NCBI RefSeq assembly: GCF_023283765.1
Contig: NZ_JAKILG010000001.1
Coordinates: forward strand, 1 to 64,000
Origin: Shewanella profunda
GTDB taxonomy: Bacteria; Pseudomonadota; Gammaproteobacteria; Enterobacterales; Shewanellaceae
Direction: 5' to 3'
DNA length: 64,000 bases
Made by a program: the position numbers and the translations under genes. Under the pieces are notes generated by a model. It did no database searches. It worked only from the letters and a program-made list of their open reading frames with translations, and was not told the DNA's origin. Numbering within the stretch: position 1 is the first letter of the stretch; each line of letters opens with the position of its first letter. Positions 8,442 through 16,976 of this stretch are shown here, one piece after another.

Positions 8442-10712
8442 ATGCAATTAAATAGTCTTGGGTTTCCCCGTATCGGGCGTCGTCGTGAATTGAAATTTGC
8501 CTTAGAAAAATACTGGCGTGGTGAGAGCACTCAGGCGCAATTGCGTGAAGTGACGAGTGAACTTCGCCGAACCCATTGGCAGTGGCAAGCTGCTGCTGGT
8601 ACTGAGCAAGTTCCCGTAGGCGATTTTGCCTTTTATGATCAAGTGCTGACCTTAAGCGCGACTTTAAATGCCATTCCTGAGCGTCATCGTGGTGAAGGGG
8701 TAATCGATCTCGATACCTTATTCCGTGTTGCCCGCGGCAGAGCGCCAACGGGTCAAGATGCGCCAGCCTCTGAAATGACTAAGTATTTCAATACTAACTA
8801 TCACTATCTGGTGCCTGAGCTTAGTCAAAACCAAGTGTTTTCGATTGCCTATGACCAATTTTTCGATGAAGTCAGCGAAGCGCAGTCCTTAGGCTATAAA
8901 GCAAAACCTGTGCTACTAGGCCCCGTCAGTTACTTGTACCTTGCTAAAACCGTGGGCCAAGATTTTGATAAGTTAAGCTTATTACCCAATTTATTAACTG
9001 CTTATGCTGACATTTTGGCGCGTTTTGCTGCTCAAGGTGTGCAATGGGTACAGCTCGATGAGCCAATACTCGCACTGGAATTGGATAGCGAATGGCAAGC
9101 GGCGATCACTGAGGCGTATCAAGCACTCAGTACTGCGAAGGTGAAGATCCTTCTTACCAGTTATTACGGCGGTATCGCTCACCATCAGGCGCTGGTATCG
9201 GCCCTGCCAGTTGCGGGGGTGCATGTCGATTTAGTTACAGCGCCGGATCAATTGGCAATCTTTGCTAATGCGCTTGGTCAAGATCAGATTTTGTCGGTGG
9301 GAGTGGTCAATGGCCGCAACGTGTGGGCGGCAGAGGTGGATTTGATTGCCGAACGCATAGGCGCGGTTGCCCGTGATCTCGGAGATCGCTTGTGGATTGG
9401 TACTTCTTGCTCACTCCTGCACAGCCCTGTGGATTTAGAGGTGGAAGCCACGCTTGAGCCCGCGCTGCGTCAACAACTCGCGTTTGCGAAGCAGAAATTA
9501 CTCGAACTGGCCAATGTGCGCCAATTGCTACTGGCACCTGAATCGATAGCGGCAAAAGAGATTGTGCAAACTTGTTTGGCGCGCCGCGAGGCGAAAGCGC
9601 AGGCCGCCGACAGCCAAGTGATTGCTCGCGTTGCCGCCTTGACATCTGCCGATTATGAGCGCGTCAGTGATTTCAGCGTACGCCAAGCAGTGCAGCAACA
9701 GAAGTATCGTTTACCTCTGTTGCCGACCACTACCATTGGCTCCTTCCCACAAACACCGGCAATCCGTGGATTACGTAGTCGCTGGCGCAAGGGCGAGCTG
9801 AGTGATGCACAATATACCGAGCAATTACAACAAGTCACCCGCGATACTATCGATCGCCAGTTAAAGTTGGGCATAGATGTGCTAGTACACGGTGAAGCTG
9901 AACGTAACGATATGGTGGAATACTTTGGTGAGCAGCTTGCGGGCGTTGGCTTTACCAAAAATGGTTGGGTGCAAAGTTATGGTTCACGCTGTGTTAAGCC
10001 GCCGTTGATCTATGGTGATGTTAGTCGTCCAAAGGCGATGACGGTCGATTGGGCCGAGTTTGCCCAAAGTCTCACCGACAAGCCTGTTAAAGGCATGTTG
10101 ACTGGCCCTGTGACGATTCTGCATTGGTCATTCGCCCGTGAAGATATCGGCCGCGATGTGATTGCGACTCAGCTGGCGTTGGCGATCCGTGACGAAGTGG
10201 TGGATTTACAAAATGCGGGCATTGGCATTATTCAAATCGATGAGCCCGCCTTCCGTGAAGGTCTGCCATTGAAACATAGTGAGTGGCAAGCCTACTTAGA
10301 TTGGGCGGTCAATGCCTTTAAACTCAGCGCTGCTGGGGTGATTGATGAGACTCAAATCCACACCCACATGTGTTACAGCGAGTTTAACGATACGATTGCC
10401 GCGATTGCTGCCATGGATGCCGATGTGATTACTATCGAGACTTCGCGTTCACGGATGGAGTTACTCAACGCCTTTGAAGATTTTGAGTATCCCAATGAAA
10501 TCGGTCCCGGTGTGTACGACATTCACTCGCCAAACACCCCAAGTGTTGAGGCTATGGTGCACTTAATCGAGAAAGCGGCGCAGAAAGTGCCCGTACGTCA
10601 GCTGTGGGTCAACCCAGATTGTGGCCTAAAAACCCGTACTTGGGATGAAGTCGAACCCGCCTTGAAAAACATGGTCGATGCGACCCGTGAGCTGCGCCGC
10701 CGTTTAGGGTAA
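8442..10712 (+). CDS. metE: Cobalamin-independent methionine synthase MetE
   Basis: The 756-residue enzyme transfers the methyl group of 5-methyltetrahydropteroyl-triglutamate to homocysteine without B12. It begins MQLNSLGFPRIGRRRELKFA, the classic MetE opening, and has the two-barrel structure. Zinc ligands are seen as HMC in IHTHMCYSEF (about His642 and Cys644) and the cysteine of WVNPDCGLKTR (Cys727). Length matches E. coli MetE (753). Control by MetR (activation) and MetJ (repression) is indicated by the upstream sites; no riboswitch precedes it, unlike metE genes in some other bacteria. Confidence 0.98.
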   Translation: MQLNSLGFPRIGRRRELKFALEKYWRGESTQAQLREVTSELRRTHWQWQAAAGTEQVPVGDFAFYDQVLTLSATLNAIPERHRGEGVIDLDTLFRVARGRAPTGQDAPASEMTKYFNTNYHYLVPELSQNQVFSIAYDQFFDEVSEAQSLGYKAKPVLLGPVSYLYLAKTVGQDFDKLSLLPNLLTAYADILARFAAQGVQWVQLDEPILALELDSEWQAAITEAYQALSTAKVKILLTSYYGGIAHHQALVSALPVAGVHVDLVTAPDQLAIFANALGQDQILSVGVVNGRNVWAAEVDLIAERIGAVARDLGDRLWIGTSCSLLHSPVDLEVEATLEPALRQQLAFAKQKLLELANVRQLLLAPESIAAKEIVQTCLARREAKAQAADSQVIARVAALTSADYERVSDFSVRQAVQQQKYRLPLLPTTTIGSFPQTPAIRGLRSRWRKGELSDAQYTEQLQQVTRDTIDRQLKLGIDVLVHGEAERNDMVEYFGEQLAGVGFTKNGWVQSYGSRCVKPPLIYGDVSRPKAMTVDWAEFAQSLTDKPVKGMLTGPVTILHWSFAREDIGRDVIATQLALAIRDEVVDLQNAGIGIIQIDEPAFREGLPLKHSEWQAYLDWAVNAFKLSAAGVIDETQIHTHMCYSEFNDTIAAIAAMDADVITIETSRSRMELLNAFEDFEYPNEIGPGVYDIHSPNTPSVEAMVHLIEKAAQKVPVRQLWVNPDCGLKTRTWDEVEPALKNMVDATRELRRRLG

Positions 10713-10751
10713 TTGCCCATCAGTTGATTAATAATGATATCAATATGATAG

Positions 10752-10777
10752 AAAGCGGATGTTTACGCATCCGCTTT
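10752..10777 (+). terminator. Rho-independent terminator after metE
   Basis: AAAGCGGATG and CATCCGCTTT flank a TTTACG loop and are followed by T-rich sequence, 40 bases after the metE stop. Confidence 0.88.
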
Positions 10778-11089
10778 TATTCTTTGGTTATCGGCGAACC
10801 ATATTCCGCCTGTTTTGAGGCAACGCAAGTATTGTCGCGAGTATGAATCAGCTGAATTGAGTGATTAATTCGGTTAATCATTGGGTATAAGTTATTTGGA
10901 GTCATTATTTCGAAAGGGTTGGCTAGGTATTTAGTGGTTTCTTTTTTATTTTAAGTCAACACTTGTGCATGCTAATTAGCTTGTAGTATTAGCTAAGTCT
11001 GATGGGAATCTAGTTGGAATGGCGTAATCATTGCTGACTAAAATGTATATGCAAGCAACCCGTGATTAGGTTCAGCATAAAGCTGACAC

Positions 11090-11428
11090 TATAGGGGAAG
11101 CCCATTGATGCTTGACCATTTTCGGCACCCTTTACCCATTTTACAATTAGCGGGCAACCGCAGAACAAACTGTTTGGTGCACGCCAGTACAATATGTGGA
11201 TCATCAATATAATGCTGAATAAGTTCGCGCACAGGCACTGCATATTTGAGCGGTTCCGGTATGCAATTACTCTGCAATTCCGATACGCGCAGCTTACCTC
11301 TAGTATCGGCAGGTACTTGCTTTGTAAACCTGCGATGATCGCTGTAAACTACCCTGCCTTTTGACCGTGCATTTATAGCGCGGTATACCATCAGCGTTTG
11401 CTCTTGAGCTTATAACGTAAAATGCCAT
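11090..11428 (-). pseudogene. Fossil phage integrase, N-terminal remnant
   Basis: The minus strand from 11428 reads MAFYVISSRANADGIPRYKC, nearly the N-terminus of the intact integrase at 54043-55101 (MAFYVIDPRTRADGTTRYKC). The match then continues in another frame (GRVVYSDHRRFTKQ versus GKIVYSDHQTFTKQ, and YIDDPHIVLACTKQFVL versus YIDDPHISLGRTKLYVM). So a related integrase gene has been broken by frameshifts and loses its C-terminal catalytic half. It sits just upstream of a dusA 5' end, exactly the place an integrase occupies in the intact prophage. It is most simply read as the leftover of an earlier element at the same site. Confidence 0.85.
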
Positions 11429-11526
11429 TTTGGGGCACCCAGTCCAATCCATAGTGGATCACGATAGGTTCCCCGAACAATGCAGAAGATGCAAAAATTA
11501 GCAAAAATATCATTTAGTCGGTAGCC

Positions 11527-11613
11527 AATGAATTTAGATAAAACCCCAACACACCAAGGCTTAGGCCGTAATTCAATCGATAGAACGTTTAGCGTGGCGC
11601 CTATGTTGGATTG
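11527..11613 (+). repeat. attL: 87-bp copy of the dusA 5' end
   Basis: This segment is identical to 55209-55295, the start of the intact dusA. It encodes the first 28 residues of DusA ([11 protein letters not shown] to VAPMLD) and then meets a TGA created at the junction with phage DNA. Identity stops at GTTGGATTG, so the strand exchange lies within the repeat. The fragment is the separated original dusA 5' end. Confidence 0.95.
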
Positions 11614-11671
11614 AACGGATTTTAAGCTAGTTGATTGATAAATATTAATAAAATATTTGCGTGGATGCCTA

Positions 11672-11710
11672 TTGGATACCTCACTTTTTTTTGGTTGGTT
11701 TTGGATACCT
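11672..11710. promoter_or_regulatory. Candidate integrase arm sites, left
   Basis: TTGGATACCT occurs at 11672-11681 and again at 11701-11710, 58-97 bases inside attL. The same ten bases occur at 55125 beside attR, with a GGATACCT at 55139. Matching repeats at both prophage ends are what arm-type integrase sites look like. Confidence 0.6.
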
Positions 11711-11749
11711 GAAAGCGTAATCTACTGTTTATCAACATTGAGGTGATCT

Positions 11750-12235
11750 ATGGATAGAAAAACTTTAATAATACTGGCGGTGATGTTAACGGTCTGTCCT
11801 ACTTTTTCGGCCTTTGCCGAAGTCTATAAATGTGCTGATGGAAAGTATCAAGCAGATCCTTGCGATGAAAACAGTCAGCCAGTTGATTTAAGTGGCGTCG
11901 GTAGCTTTATTAAAAGCAGTGACAGCATTTCTCAATCAAGCGTGGGTTCAAACGCTACTTCTGATAAGAAAAATGAAATCAGTACCTATATTGAGAAGCA
12001 ACGTATTGCCCGAGAGATCACTCGGCTTGAGGGTGATCGTAAGCGGGTGATTGCTGCGCGTGACCAGCGCTTACGTAATCTTCGTGAAAGTCGGCAGTAT
12101 GCGAATAACAACTTAGCCGGTGCAACCTGGCAACAAAGCTTAGCTCAGGAACAAGTCGCTGCAGCGCAAGAGGCCGACACGTTGGTTTCATCTATCGATA
12201 GACAAATTGAGCAGCTTAAAAATGAGATAAAATAA
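11750..12235 (+). CDS. Exported DUF4124-like protein (possible moron)
   Basis: The 161-residue product has a signal peptide (LIILAVMLTVCPTFSAFA) followed at once by EVYKCADGKYQADPCDE, the short cysteine-containing beta motif of the DUF4124 family. The rest is charged and helical (RQRIAREITRL onward), probably a coiled coil in the periplasm. It is the first gene inside attL, transcribed toward the prophage but convergent with the early operon, with its own promoter and a terminator. This position is typical of cargo expressed in the lysogen. Function is unknown. Confidence 0.7.
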   Translation: MDRKTLIILAVMLTVCPTFSAFAEVYKCADGKYQADPCDENSQPVDLSGVGSFIKSSDSISQSSVGSNATSDKKNEISTYIEKQRIAREITRLEGDRKRVIAARDQRLRNLRESRQYANNNLAGATWQQSLAQEQVAAAQEADTLVSSIDRQIEQLKNEIK

Positions 12236-12255
12236 AAGGGCCGTTTGGCCCTTTT
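12234..12255. terminator. Bidirectional terminator between convergent genes
   Basis: AAAAGGGCC-GTTT-GGCCCTTTT is a perfect hairpin with A on one side and T on the other. It can end both the DUF4124-like transcript and the leftward early operon. Confidence 0.9.
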
Positions 12256-12267
12256 GTTCATTTGGTT

Positions 12268-12522
12268 TTAATGCGACCTAGAAAGCGGTTTAAACAACTG
12301 GTTTGCTTTGATGTATAGCGCTGACTCTTTCTTTTCTAACTTGTCGAGATAGCCATCATTGCGCGTCTCTTTACGTTTTGACATGCTGATCGCTAACTTA
12401 CGTGGTCTGCTAATACCCTGTTTCCGCAATGTACTACGGACTATCCACATAGATATTCCAGTTTCTGCTGAAACTTCTTCAATGCTCATGCCTGATAAGT
12501 ACAGTTCGGATATGCTATTCAT
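12268..12522 (-). CDS. Small helix-turn-helix protein
   Basis: This 84-residue protein contains a resolvase- or sigma-like helix-turn-helix (LSGMSIEEVSAETGISMWIV) and a basic C-terminal half. It is the last gene of the leftward early operon. Its ATG overlaps the preceding stop by ATGA, so the two are probably translationally coupled. It may bind DNA, but target and role are unknown. Confidence 0.6.
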   Translation of the reverse strand: MNSISELYLSGMSIEEVSAETGISMWIVRSTLRKQGISRPRKLAISMSKRKETRNDGYLDKLEKKESALYIKANQLFKPLSRSH

Positions 12523-12698
12523 TTAATCCCCATCCTATCTAATCGAGCAATCACGGCTTGCTCACGGCCTTGAACAGTTGATAGATCAAACTCAGGGCGC
12601 TTACTCAGGATTGTCACTTGTTGCTCAAGCTCGGTAATTCTGGCTTTAAGTTCTGTGTTCTCTGCGATAGCTAGGTTAAGTCTGTCATTCATCTTCAT
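12519..12698 (-). CDS. Small coiled-coil phage protein
   Basis: A 59-residue product with a heptad-rich helix (LAIAENTELKARITELEQQV). I chose the ATG at 12698, which follows AGGTTAAGC; the frame extends further upstream but lacks a ribosome site and would overlap the neighbour heavily. It overlaps the upstream gene by 14 bases and the downstream gene by ATGA. Function unknown. Confidence 0.5.
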   Translation of the reverse strand: MKMNDRLNLAIAENTELKARITELEQQVTILSKRPEFDLSTVQGREQAVIARLDRMGIK

Positions 12699-12960
12699 GC
12701 TTAACCTGCCTTGGCTTATGCCATACTTCCCATGTTTTAGCCTGAAACATACCAGCAAAAGTCTTGAACGTACCAAGTATAATCAGCTTCCAAAATGCCA
12801 TGATAATATGAACCAAGAAGCCGAAAGCATTTAAAGAAATAACCGCGAAAATAGTGGGCAAGGTCATCAACACCATTAACGATCTTCTAATGCCGTTATG
12901 TTTGATTGTGCCAATATATCTAGGCCTTAAACTTTTTTTATCTTCAGTGAATTCAAACAT
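12685..12960 (-). CDS. Small membrane protein, phage early operon
   Basis: The 91-residue product has two hydrophobic segments (LMVLMTLPTIFAVISLNAFG and a second near IIMAFWKLIILGTF) between a charged N-terminus and a basic tail, so it is likely an inner-membrane protein with two spans. It starts with ATG overlapping the stop of the 52-residue gene upstream (TAATG). No family is recognised. Confidence 0.55.
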   Translation of the reverse strand: MFEFTEDKKSLRPRYIGTIKHNGIRRSLMVLMTLPTIFAVISLNAFGFLVHIIMAFWKLIILGTFKTFAGMFQAKTWEVWHKPRQVKHEDE

Positions 12961-13118
12961 TAGTCACCATCCTTATTACTATATTTATTTTGAAGTTTGG
13001 TAAAATTTTCAAATCCCATTTCTTTAGCTGCTATATCTAATCGTTTCATATAAGCGCAATCTGGATAATCGGCTTTAATCTGCTTTGCTCGGCGCTTACA
13101 AAAATTAATTTTATCCAT
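12960..13118 (-). CDS. Small phage protein, 52 residues
   Basis: The minus strand from 13118 reads MDKINFCKRRAKQIKADYPD and ends NKYSNKDGD before TAA at 12960. Its start overlaps the stop of the upstream gene (GTGATGG) and its stop overlaps the next start, so it fills the gap exactly in an operon of overlapping genes. The ribosome site GGAGGTGAGTG is strong. Basic and helical; function unknown. Confidence 0.65.
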   Translation of the reverse strand: MDKINFCKRRAKQIKADYPDCAYMKRLDIAAKEMGFENFTKLQNKYSNKDGD

Positions 13119-13777
13119 CACTCACCTCCATTAGCCGCTTGGCGATGTTCAGCCGCCAGAAAGTTAAAAGCATCCTTAATATCTTGATAGTCAAAATCAC
13201 CGCTGACCGTTGTGTGTCGCAAAGCTATTGAAACAAAGTTAACAGGGTCAATTGATTCGATAGCCTTGGCGCTCAGCTCATTTAATGCATTACGCGCTGT
13301 TGTTGCGTCATCGTCATCCCATGGCTGTGTGTCATAGCCATAGTTAGCTTTAAGGTGGTAACGTGCCAACTGATAAACGTCATAAACGGTTAGTTCAGCA
13401 GTGACGGTGCCACTTAGATAAACATCACGGGGTAATTCAGCAAAGTTCATTACTGCCTTGGCACGGACATGGTTAAGGCATTGTTTTGGAGTGACTTCAA
13501 ATAATTCCCACAAAGAACATGGGATTGGGTCATCATCCGAATCATCTGCATCAACACTAAGATCAGCCATTGTTTTATTAAAGCGTTCAACATACGCCGC
13601 TAGCTGGTCGCGTTCTGCGGTGATTGCTTCGAGCTTTTCACAGGCCGAAACCAGTGCATCTAGCGTTTTGTCGAATAAAGCTGGCAGCTTTTCGGTATTG
13701 GCCTCTTTCTTAAGCTGTGCGGCTTTAGCCTGCGCGATGATCATATCTAACGTGAAATCTTCCATATCTAAGCTCAT
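13118..13777 (-). CDS. Phage early protein of unknown function, 219 residues
   Basis: The N-terminal third is a charged coiled coil (LVSACEKLEAITAERDQLAA) of the kind seen in Ea22-like early phage proteins. The middle is acidic (SVDADDSDDDP), and the C-terminal part is a helical domain (MNFAELPRDVYLSGTV to AAEHRQAANGGE). It overlaps both neighbours by a few bases in the leftward early operon. No enzymatic motif is seen. Confidence 0.55.
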   Translation of the reverse strand: MSLDMEDFTLDMIIAQAKAAQLKKEANTEKLPALFDKTLDALVSACEKLEAITAERDQLAAYVERFNKTMADLSVDADDSDDDPIPCSLWELFEVTPKQCLNHVRAKAVMNFAELPRDVYLSGTVTAELTVYDVYQLARYHLKANYGYDTQPWDDDDATTARNALNELSAKAIESIDPVNFVSIALRHTTVSGDFDYQDIKDAFNFLAAEHRQAANGGE

Positions 13778-14361
13778 GCTGCCTCCGCGTCTTTGATTTT
13801 CATTACTTGCAGAGCGTGAGCGCTGATAAGTTCTGACGCATCAGCCATGGCTTGTGCTTCTTCTAGATATCCGTTAGCGCCAGCATTATCGGATGCTTCA
13901 ATAAGCACTAATGCTAATTCACTCACTACACTTGCTTTGATTGATTCAAGCTCATCAATCAACAGCCTTGGTGACTCCTTACGCTGGTGCAGCATCATGG
14001 CGAAGTTGGCAACATCTTCAAATGTGCCATCGTTACCTTTGCTTAAATGTTCAACCAATGCCGCAGCTAATTGATCGCCTGAGCACAGCGCTTGATCATT
14101 CCAACCGCTGCGACCTTTTGATCTGGCATAGGCCATTTTTAGGCGCATAGCATTGGTGAATCTGTCGATGCCGATATCATCGATATGCGTTGATTGTTCC
14201 AACTGCATTGCGTTTACTTGGTCTTTCAATTGCTGAATCTCAGTACCTAGCTTTTGTTTAACATCGAGTAGATCGGTGGCAGGAACATAAGCACCAAGAC
14301 CTTCAACATTGATTTGTCTTGAGCCGTTGCCGTCTAAAAACACTCTGCGTTTAGTTGTCAT
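13774..14361 (-). CDS. Phage early protein of unknown function, 195 residues
   Basis: The start at 14361 overlaps the stop of the small upstream gene as GTGATGA. The protein has a coiled-coil stretch (LLDVKQKLGTEIQQLKDQV) and a conserved-looking acidic helical part (GDQLAAALVEHLSKGNDGTF then VANFAMMLHQR). The second half resembles proteins of unknown function in lambdoid early regions. Role not known. Confidence 0.5.
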   Translation of the reverse strand: MTTKRRVFLDGNGSRQINVEGLGAYVPATDLLDVKQKLGTEIQQLKDQVNAMQLEQSTHIDDIGIDRFTNAMRLKMAYARSKGRSGWNDQALCSGDQLAAALVEHLSKGNDGTFEDVANFAMMLHQRKESPRLLIDELESIKASVVSELALVLIEASDNAGANGYLEEAQAMADASELISAHALQVMKIKDAEAA

Positions 14362-14486
14362 CACTTACCTTCCTTTGCTAAATCTTCTGCTAATTTTTTC
14401 AGGAAATGTTGACAGCTTCCTGAGGTTTCTTTGGGTGCCTTGTACCATTTCCGCAAGGCATCACGGATTACTTTTGATTGCTTCAT
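14361..14486 (-). CDS. Small phage protein, 41 residues
   Basis: From ATG at 14486 the minus strand reads MKQSKVIRDALRKWYKAPKE and ends AEDLAKEGK, with its TGA overlapping the next ATG. It is basic, helical and fills an otherwise empty gap in a tightly packed operon. The sense frame and the coupling support it; function unknown. Confidence 0.5.
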   Translation of the reverse strand: MKQSKVIRDALRKWYKAPKETSGSCQHFLKKLAEDLAKEGK

Positions 14487-14492
14487 AAATCC

Positions 14493-14786
14493 TCACATCA
14501 CGAGAAAATTCGGGTTGTTTATGTCTTGCTCTGTCACTGCCCATTGAAGCCAGTTTTTCTGAATTTCCCTTATCGCCTTCTTGCCTTTTAAATCGATTTC
14601 AACAATGTTGCATTCGAAGGTATCTAATCCATTGATCTGATATTTATTCATCAACTCTTCATTGATTGATGGCTTTGCATAAAAGTCTTGTGCATTACGA
14701 ATGGTTATAAAAAAGCCCATTTTCATTGGTAATAAAATGGTTAGTTTATGGCTTGCGGCCATGGCTAAAGCTTGTGGTAATTTCAT
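14493..14786 (-). CDS. Phage protein of unknown function, 97 residues
   Basis: ATG at 14786 follows AGAAGGAGGCAGC, a very strong ribosome site, and overlaps the upstream gene's stop. A longer frame back to 14891 has no such support. The product is mixed alpha/beta (LTILLPMKMGFFITIRNAQD and LDTFECNIVEIDLKGKKAI). No family is recognised. Confidence 0.55.
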   Translation of the reverse strand: MKLPQALAMAASHKLTILLPMKMGFFITIRNAQDFYAKPSINEELMNKYQINGLDTFECNIVEIDLKGKKAIREIQKNWLQWAVTEQDINNPNFLVM

Positions 14787-15103
14787 GCTGCCTCCTTCTC
14801 CATCGGCGCGAAGAACAGGGCAACTGGGCCATCTTCTGTATCGTGAATACTCAGTAAGAATGATCCGGCTTTGTCGCAAACTGGGTTCCAATCACTGATA
14901 TCGATGTCGCCATCATCGAAATAACGCTCAATCAGATCTTCATCGGCGTCAGACTCAAACCAAATAACAACAAATTCACCTCCATTTGCTGCAGCCCATG
15001 CCTCACATTCTGCTCTTGGAGTACCTTCATCCCATTCAGGCAAATCTGGATGGGTCCAATAGCCTTCATCACGTTCAACTTTTGCTGCTTGTATTGGGTT
15101 CAT
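14783..15103 (-). CDS. Acidic phage protein, 106 residues
   Basis: ATG at 15103 follows TAGGAGTTTTT. The product is strikingly acidic (WFESDADEDLIERYFDDGD), a charge pattern seen in DNA-mimic and anti-restriction proteins, though nothing more specific supports that idea. It lies between a C5 methyltransferase and the rest of the leftward operon, and overlaps the next gene by ATGA. Confidence 0.55.
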   Translation of the reverse strand: MNPIQAAKVERDEGYWTHPDLPEWDEGTPRAECEAWAAANGGEFVVIWFESDADEDLIERYFDDGDIDISDWNPVCDKAGSFLLSIHDTEDGPVALFFAPMEKEAA

Positions 15104-15111
15104 AAAAACTC

Positions 15112-16749
15112 CTATGCCGCTTCGGCGGTTTGAGTGCAAAGCTCGGGGAGATTTGCGCGGGTGAGGGCTTCGGCAAATTGCGGCGGTACAGAGTTGCCCA
15201 CTCGGGCGACTTGCTGCTTTTTGGTCGATTTGCCGTTGTAGTTGTTGATGATGTAATCAGGGGTGAAACCTTGGCAGGCGAATAGCTCATGGGGTTCGAG
15301 CATGCGCATACCGATATCGATTATTTGATAGGGTTCACCCTTGATCATCACTAGGCCAAAGCGGTCATTGGTGGTGATGGTGTGCAGTGGCTCGTTACAT
15401 GCCACGCCGTCTTGTTCGTTGCCGTAGTATTTGATGAAGAACGCGCGCACTTCGCCGAGGTGTAAGCCGCCTGCGGTGATCGTGTGTGCTGGTTCGTCCA
15501 TTGCAAAGCCGATGTTAGTGCCGCGCAATTTAATCATGTGGCTGGTGATCAGCGCGTTGTGATCAACCGTTGTCACTGTCGGCAAAGGGTTGTTTAGGTC
15601 ATCACCTAGTCCCGTATAGTTACCGCCGTAATGCTTGCAGATATTGGCGGCAGCGAGCACAGGTTGCACCACAGCAAAGTGACCGCCTTTGACTTGGGCG
15701 CAGATAGTGCGCAAGGGCTCATTAACTGCCATATTGCGTTGATTGCTGGCGTTAGCGTGCTCGGTAATGAATGGCGCTAATGTTGGTACCACAATCCCAT
15801 GCGCTTCATGTGCTGCCGTAATGGTATTGAAAGGCTTATCTAAACCTTGACCGCGAAAACCATCACCGCCGTGATTGCAAGTGACAATAAACGGCTCTTT
15901 GGCATCAATCACAAAGCGCTGAATACCTTTAGCAATGCGCTTCATGGTGTTTTCAGCCAGTGGCTTTTTACGGCCAAAAATTGATTTGCAGGGCAGTGAC
16001 CAGTCTATGCATTCGGCGGCTGTGCGCCACGCTAGCAGCTTGCCCGATTTAACCGCTTCGCTATCCGGTGCGCCGTGGGTTGGCTCAGGCCAAACGATTG
16101 GCTGACCATCACAACGGGCGATCATGAATAGACGCTTACGGATTGTAGGTGCGCCGTAGTCACAGGCCCGTAGCTCGCGCCACTCGACCTTATAACCCAG
16201 CCCGTTAATCAGTTTGGCGGTATCGAGCAAGCCTAAGGTTTCAACGCATTCAGCTAGTGCGGGGTGATCTGCATCTATGCCTGTGCTTAACATGCTGACA
16301 AATGCGTTAAAGGTTTCGCCTTTGCGCTCAGGGCAGGGATGCATTGCATCCGTTACCGGGCATTGAATTAACGGCCCCCACGTTTTAAATTCCTCGACAT
16401 TCTCAAGCATCATCACGCGAGGGCGTACCTTCATCGCCCATCGAACCGTTACCCACGCTAAGCCGCGAATTTCTTTATTGACTGGCTTGCTACCTTTGGC
16501 TTTTGAGAAGTGTTTGCAGTCGGGTGAGAACCACGCCAAATCAACTGGTTTACCTGCCGTCGCTTGTACTGGATCGATATCAAATACCGACTCACAATAG
16601 TGCAGGGTGTTCGGGTGATTAACTGAGTGCATCGCAATGGCGTCAGGGTCATGATTGATAGCGATATCAATGCTGCGACCGATTGCCCAGCCAATACCAG
16701 TGGAAGCACCGCCGCCACCCGCGAAGTTATCTACGATTAAGCCGCGCAT
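15112..16749 (-). CDS. DNA cytosine-5 methyltransferase (phage orphan)
   Basis: The 545-residue enzyme has the C5-methyltransferase motifs in order: I (NFAGGGGASTGIG), IV with the catalytic cysteine in FSPDCKHFSKA, VI (LENVEEF), VIII-like (IRKRLFMIAR) and X (GNSVPPQ). Between VIII and X is a target-recognition region with repeated P-x-x-TI-T units (PFNTITA, PLRTICA, PLPTVTT, PAHTITA, PLHTITT). No restriction endonuclease is adjacent, so it is probably an orphan that modifies phage DNA against host restriction. It is followed by small phage genes and preceded by a gene overlapping its start. Confidence 0.93.
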   Translation of the reverse strand: MRGLIVDNFAGGGGASTGIGWAIGRSIDIAINHDPDAIAMHSVNHPNTLHYCESVFDIDPVQATAGKPVDLAWFSPDCKHFSKAKGSKPVNKEIRGLAWVTVRWAMKVRPRVMMLENVEEFKTWGPLIQCPVTDAMHPCPERKGETFNAFVSMLSTGIDADHPALAECVETLGLLDTAKLINGLGYKVEWRELRACDYGAPTIRKRLFMIARCDGQPIVWPEPTHGAPDSEAVKSGKLLAWRTAAECIDWSLPCKSIFGRKKPLAENTMKRIAKGIQRFVIDAKEPFIVTCNHGGDGFRGQGLDKPFNTITAAHEAHGIVVPTLAPFITEHANASNQRNMAVNEPLRTICAQVKGGHFAVVQPVLAAANICKHYGGNYTGLGDDLNNPLPTVTTVDHNALITSHMIKLRGTNIGFAMDEPAHTITAGGLHLGEVRAFFIKYYGNEQDGVACNEPLHTITTNDRFGLVMIKGEPYQIIDIGMRMLEPHELFACQGFTPDYIINNYNGKSTKKQQVARVGNSVPPQFAEALTRANLPELCTQTAEAA

Positions 16750-16976
16750 GATGTATCTCCATTGATCCTGAGTTTTGATTCGGCGTTGAGTGCGAACTTA
16801 TCGGCGTCTGCTTGGTTAAAGTCTTGGCAATCTACTGCGTTGCAGGTTCTGACGATGCCCCAGCCGTGATAGTTGTTAGGCTTGTAGGTCACTTCGACTT
16901 GTTGCTGATCAAAGTGAATGGACCAGAATGGTGCGTATACGGTGACGACGCCGTTGGTAGTAGTGAACGCTCTCAT
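16737..16976 (-). CDS. Small phage protein, 79 residues
   Basis: The start at 16976 follows AGGAGTGATGGC and overlaps the upstream stop (ATGA). The 3' end overlaps the methyltransferase start, whose ribosome site GGAGATACATC lies inside this gene, so the two are coupled. The product is mixed beta (VTVYAPFWSIHFDQQQVEVT) with two cysteines (TCNAVDC). No family known. Confidence 0.55.
   Translation of the reverse strand: MRAFTTTNGVVTVYAPFWSIHFDQQQVEVTYKPNNYHGWGIVRTCNAVDCQDFNQADADKFALNAESKLRINGDTSCAA

Noticed and set aside
8320..8748. Leftward frames across the metE promoter and 5' end
   Set aside because: They are antisense to metE and cross the MetJ operator; no ribosome site or family match supports them.
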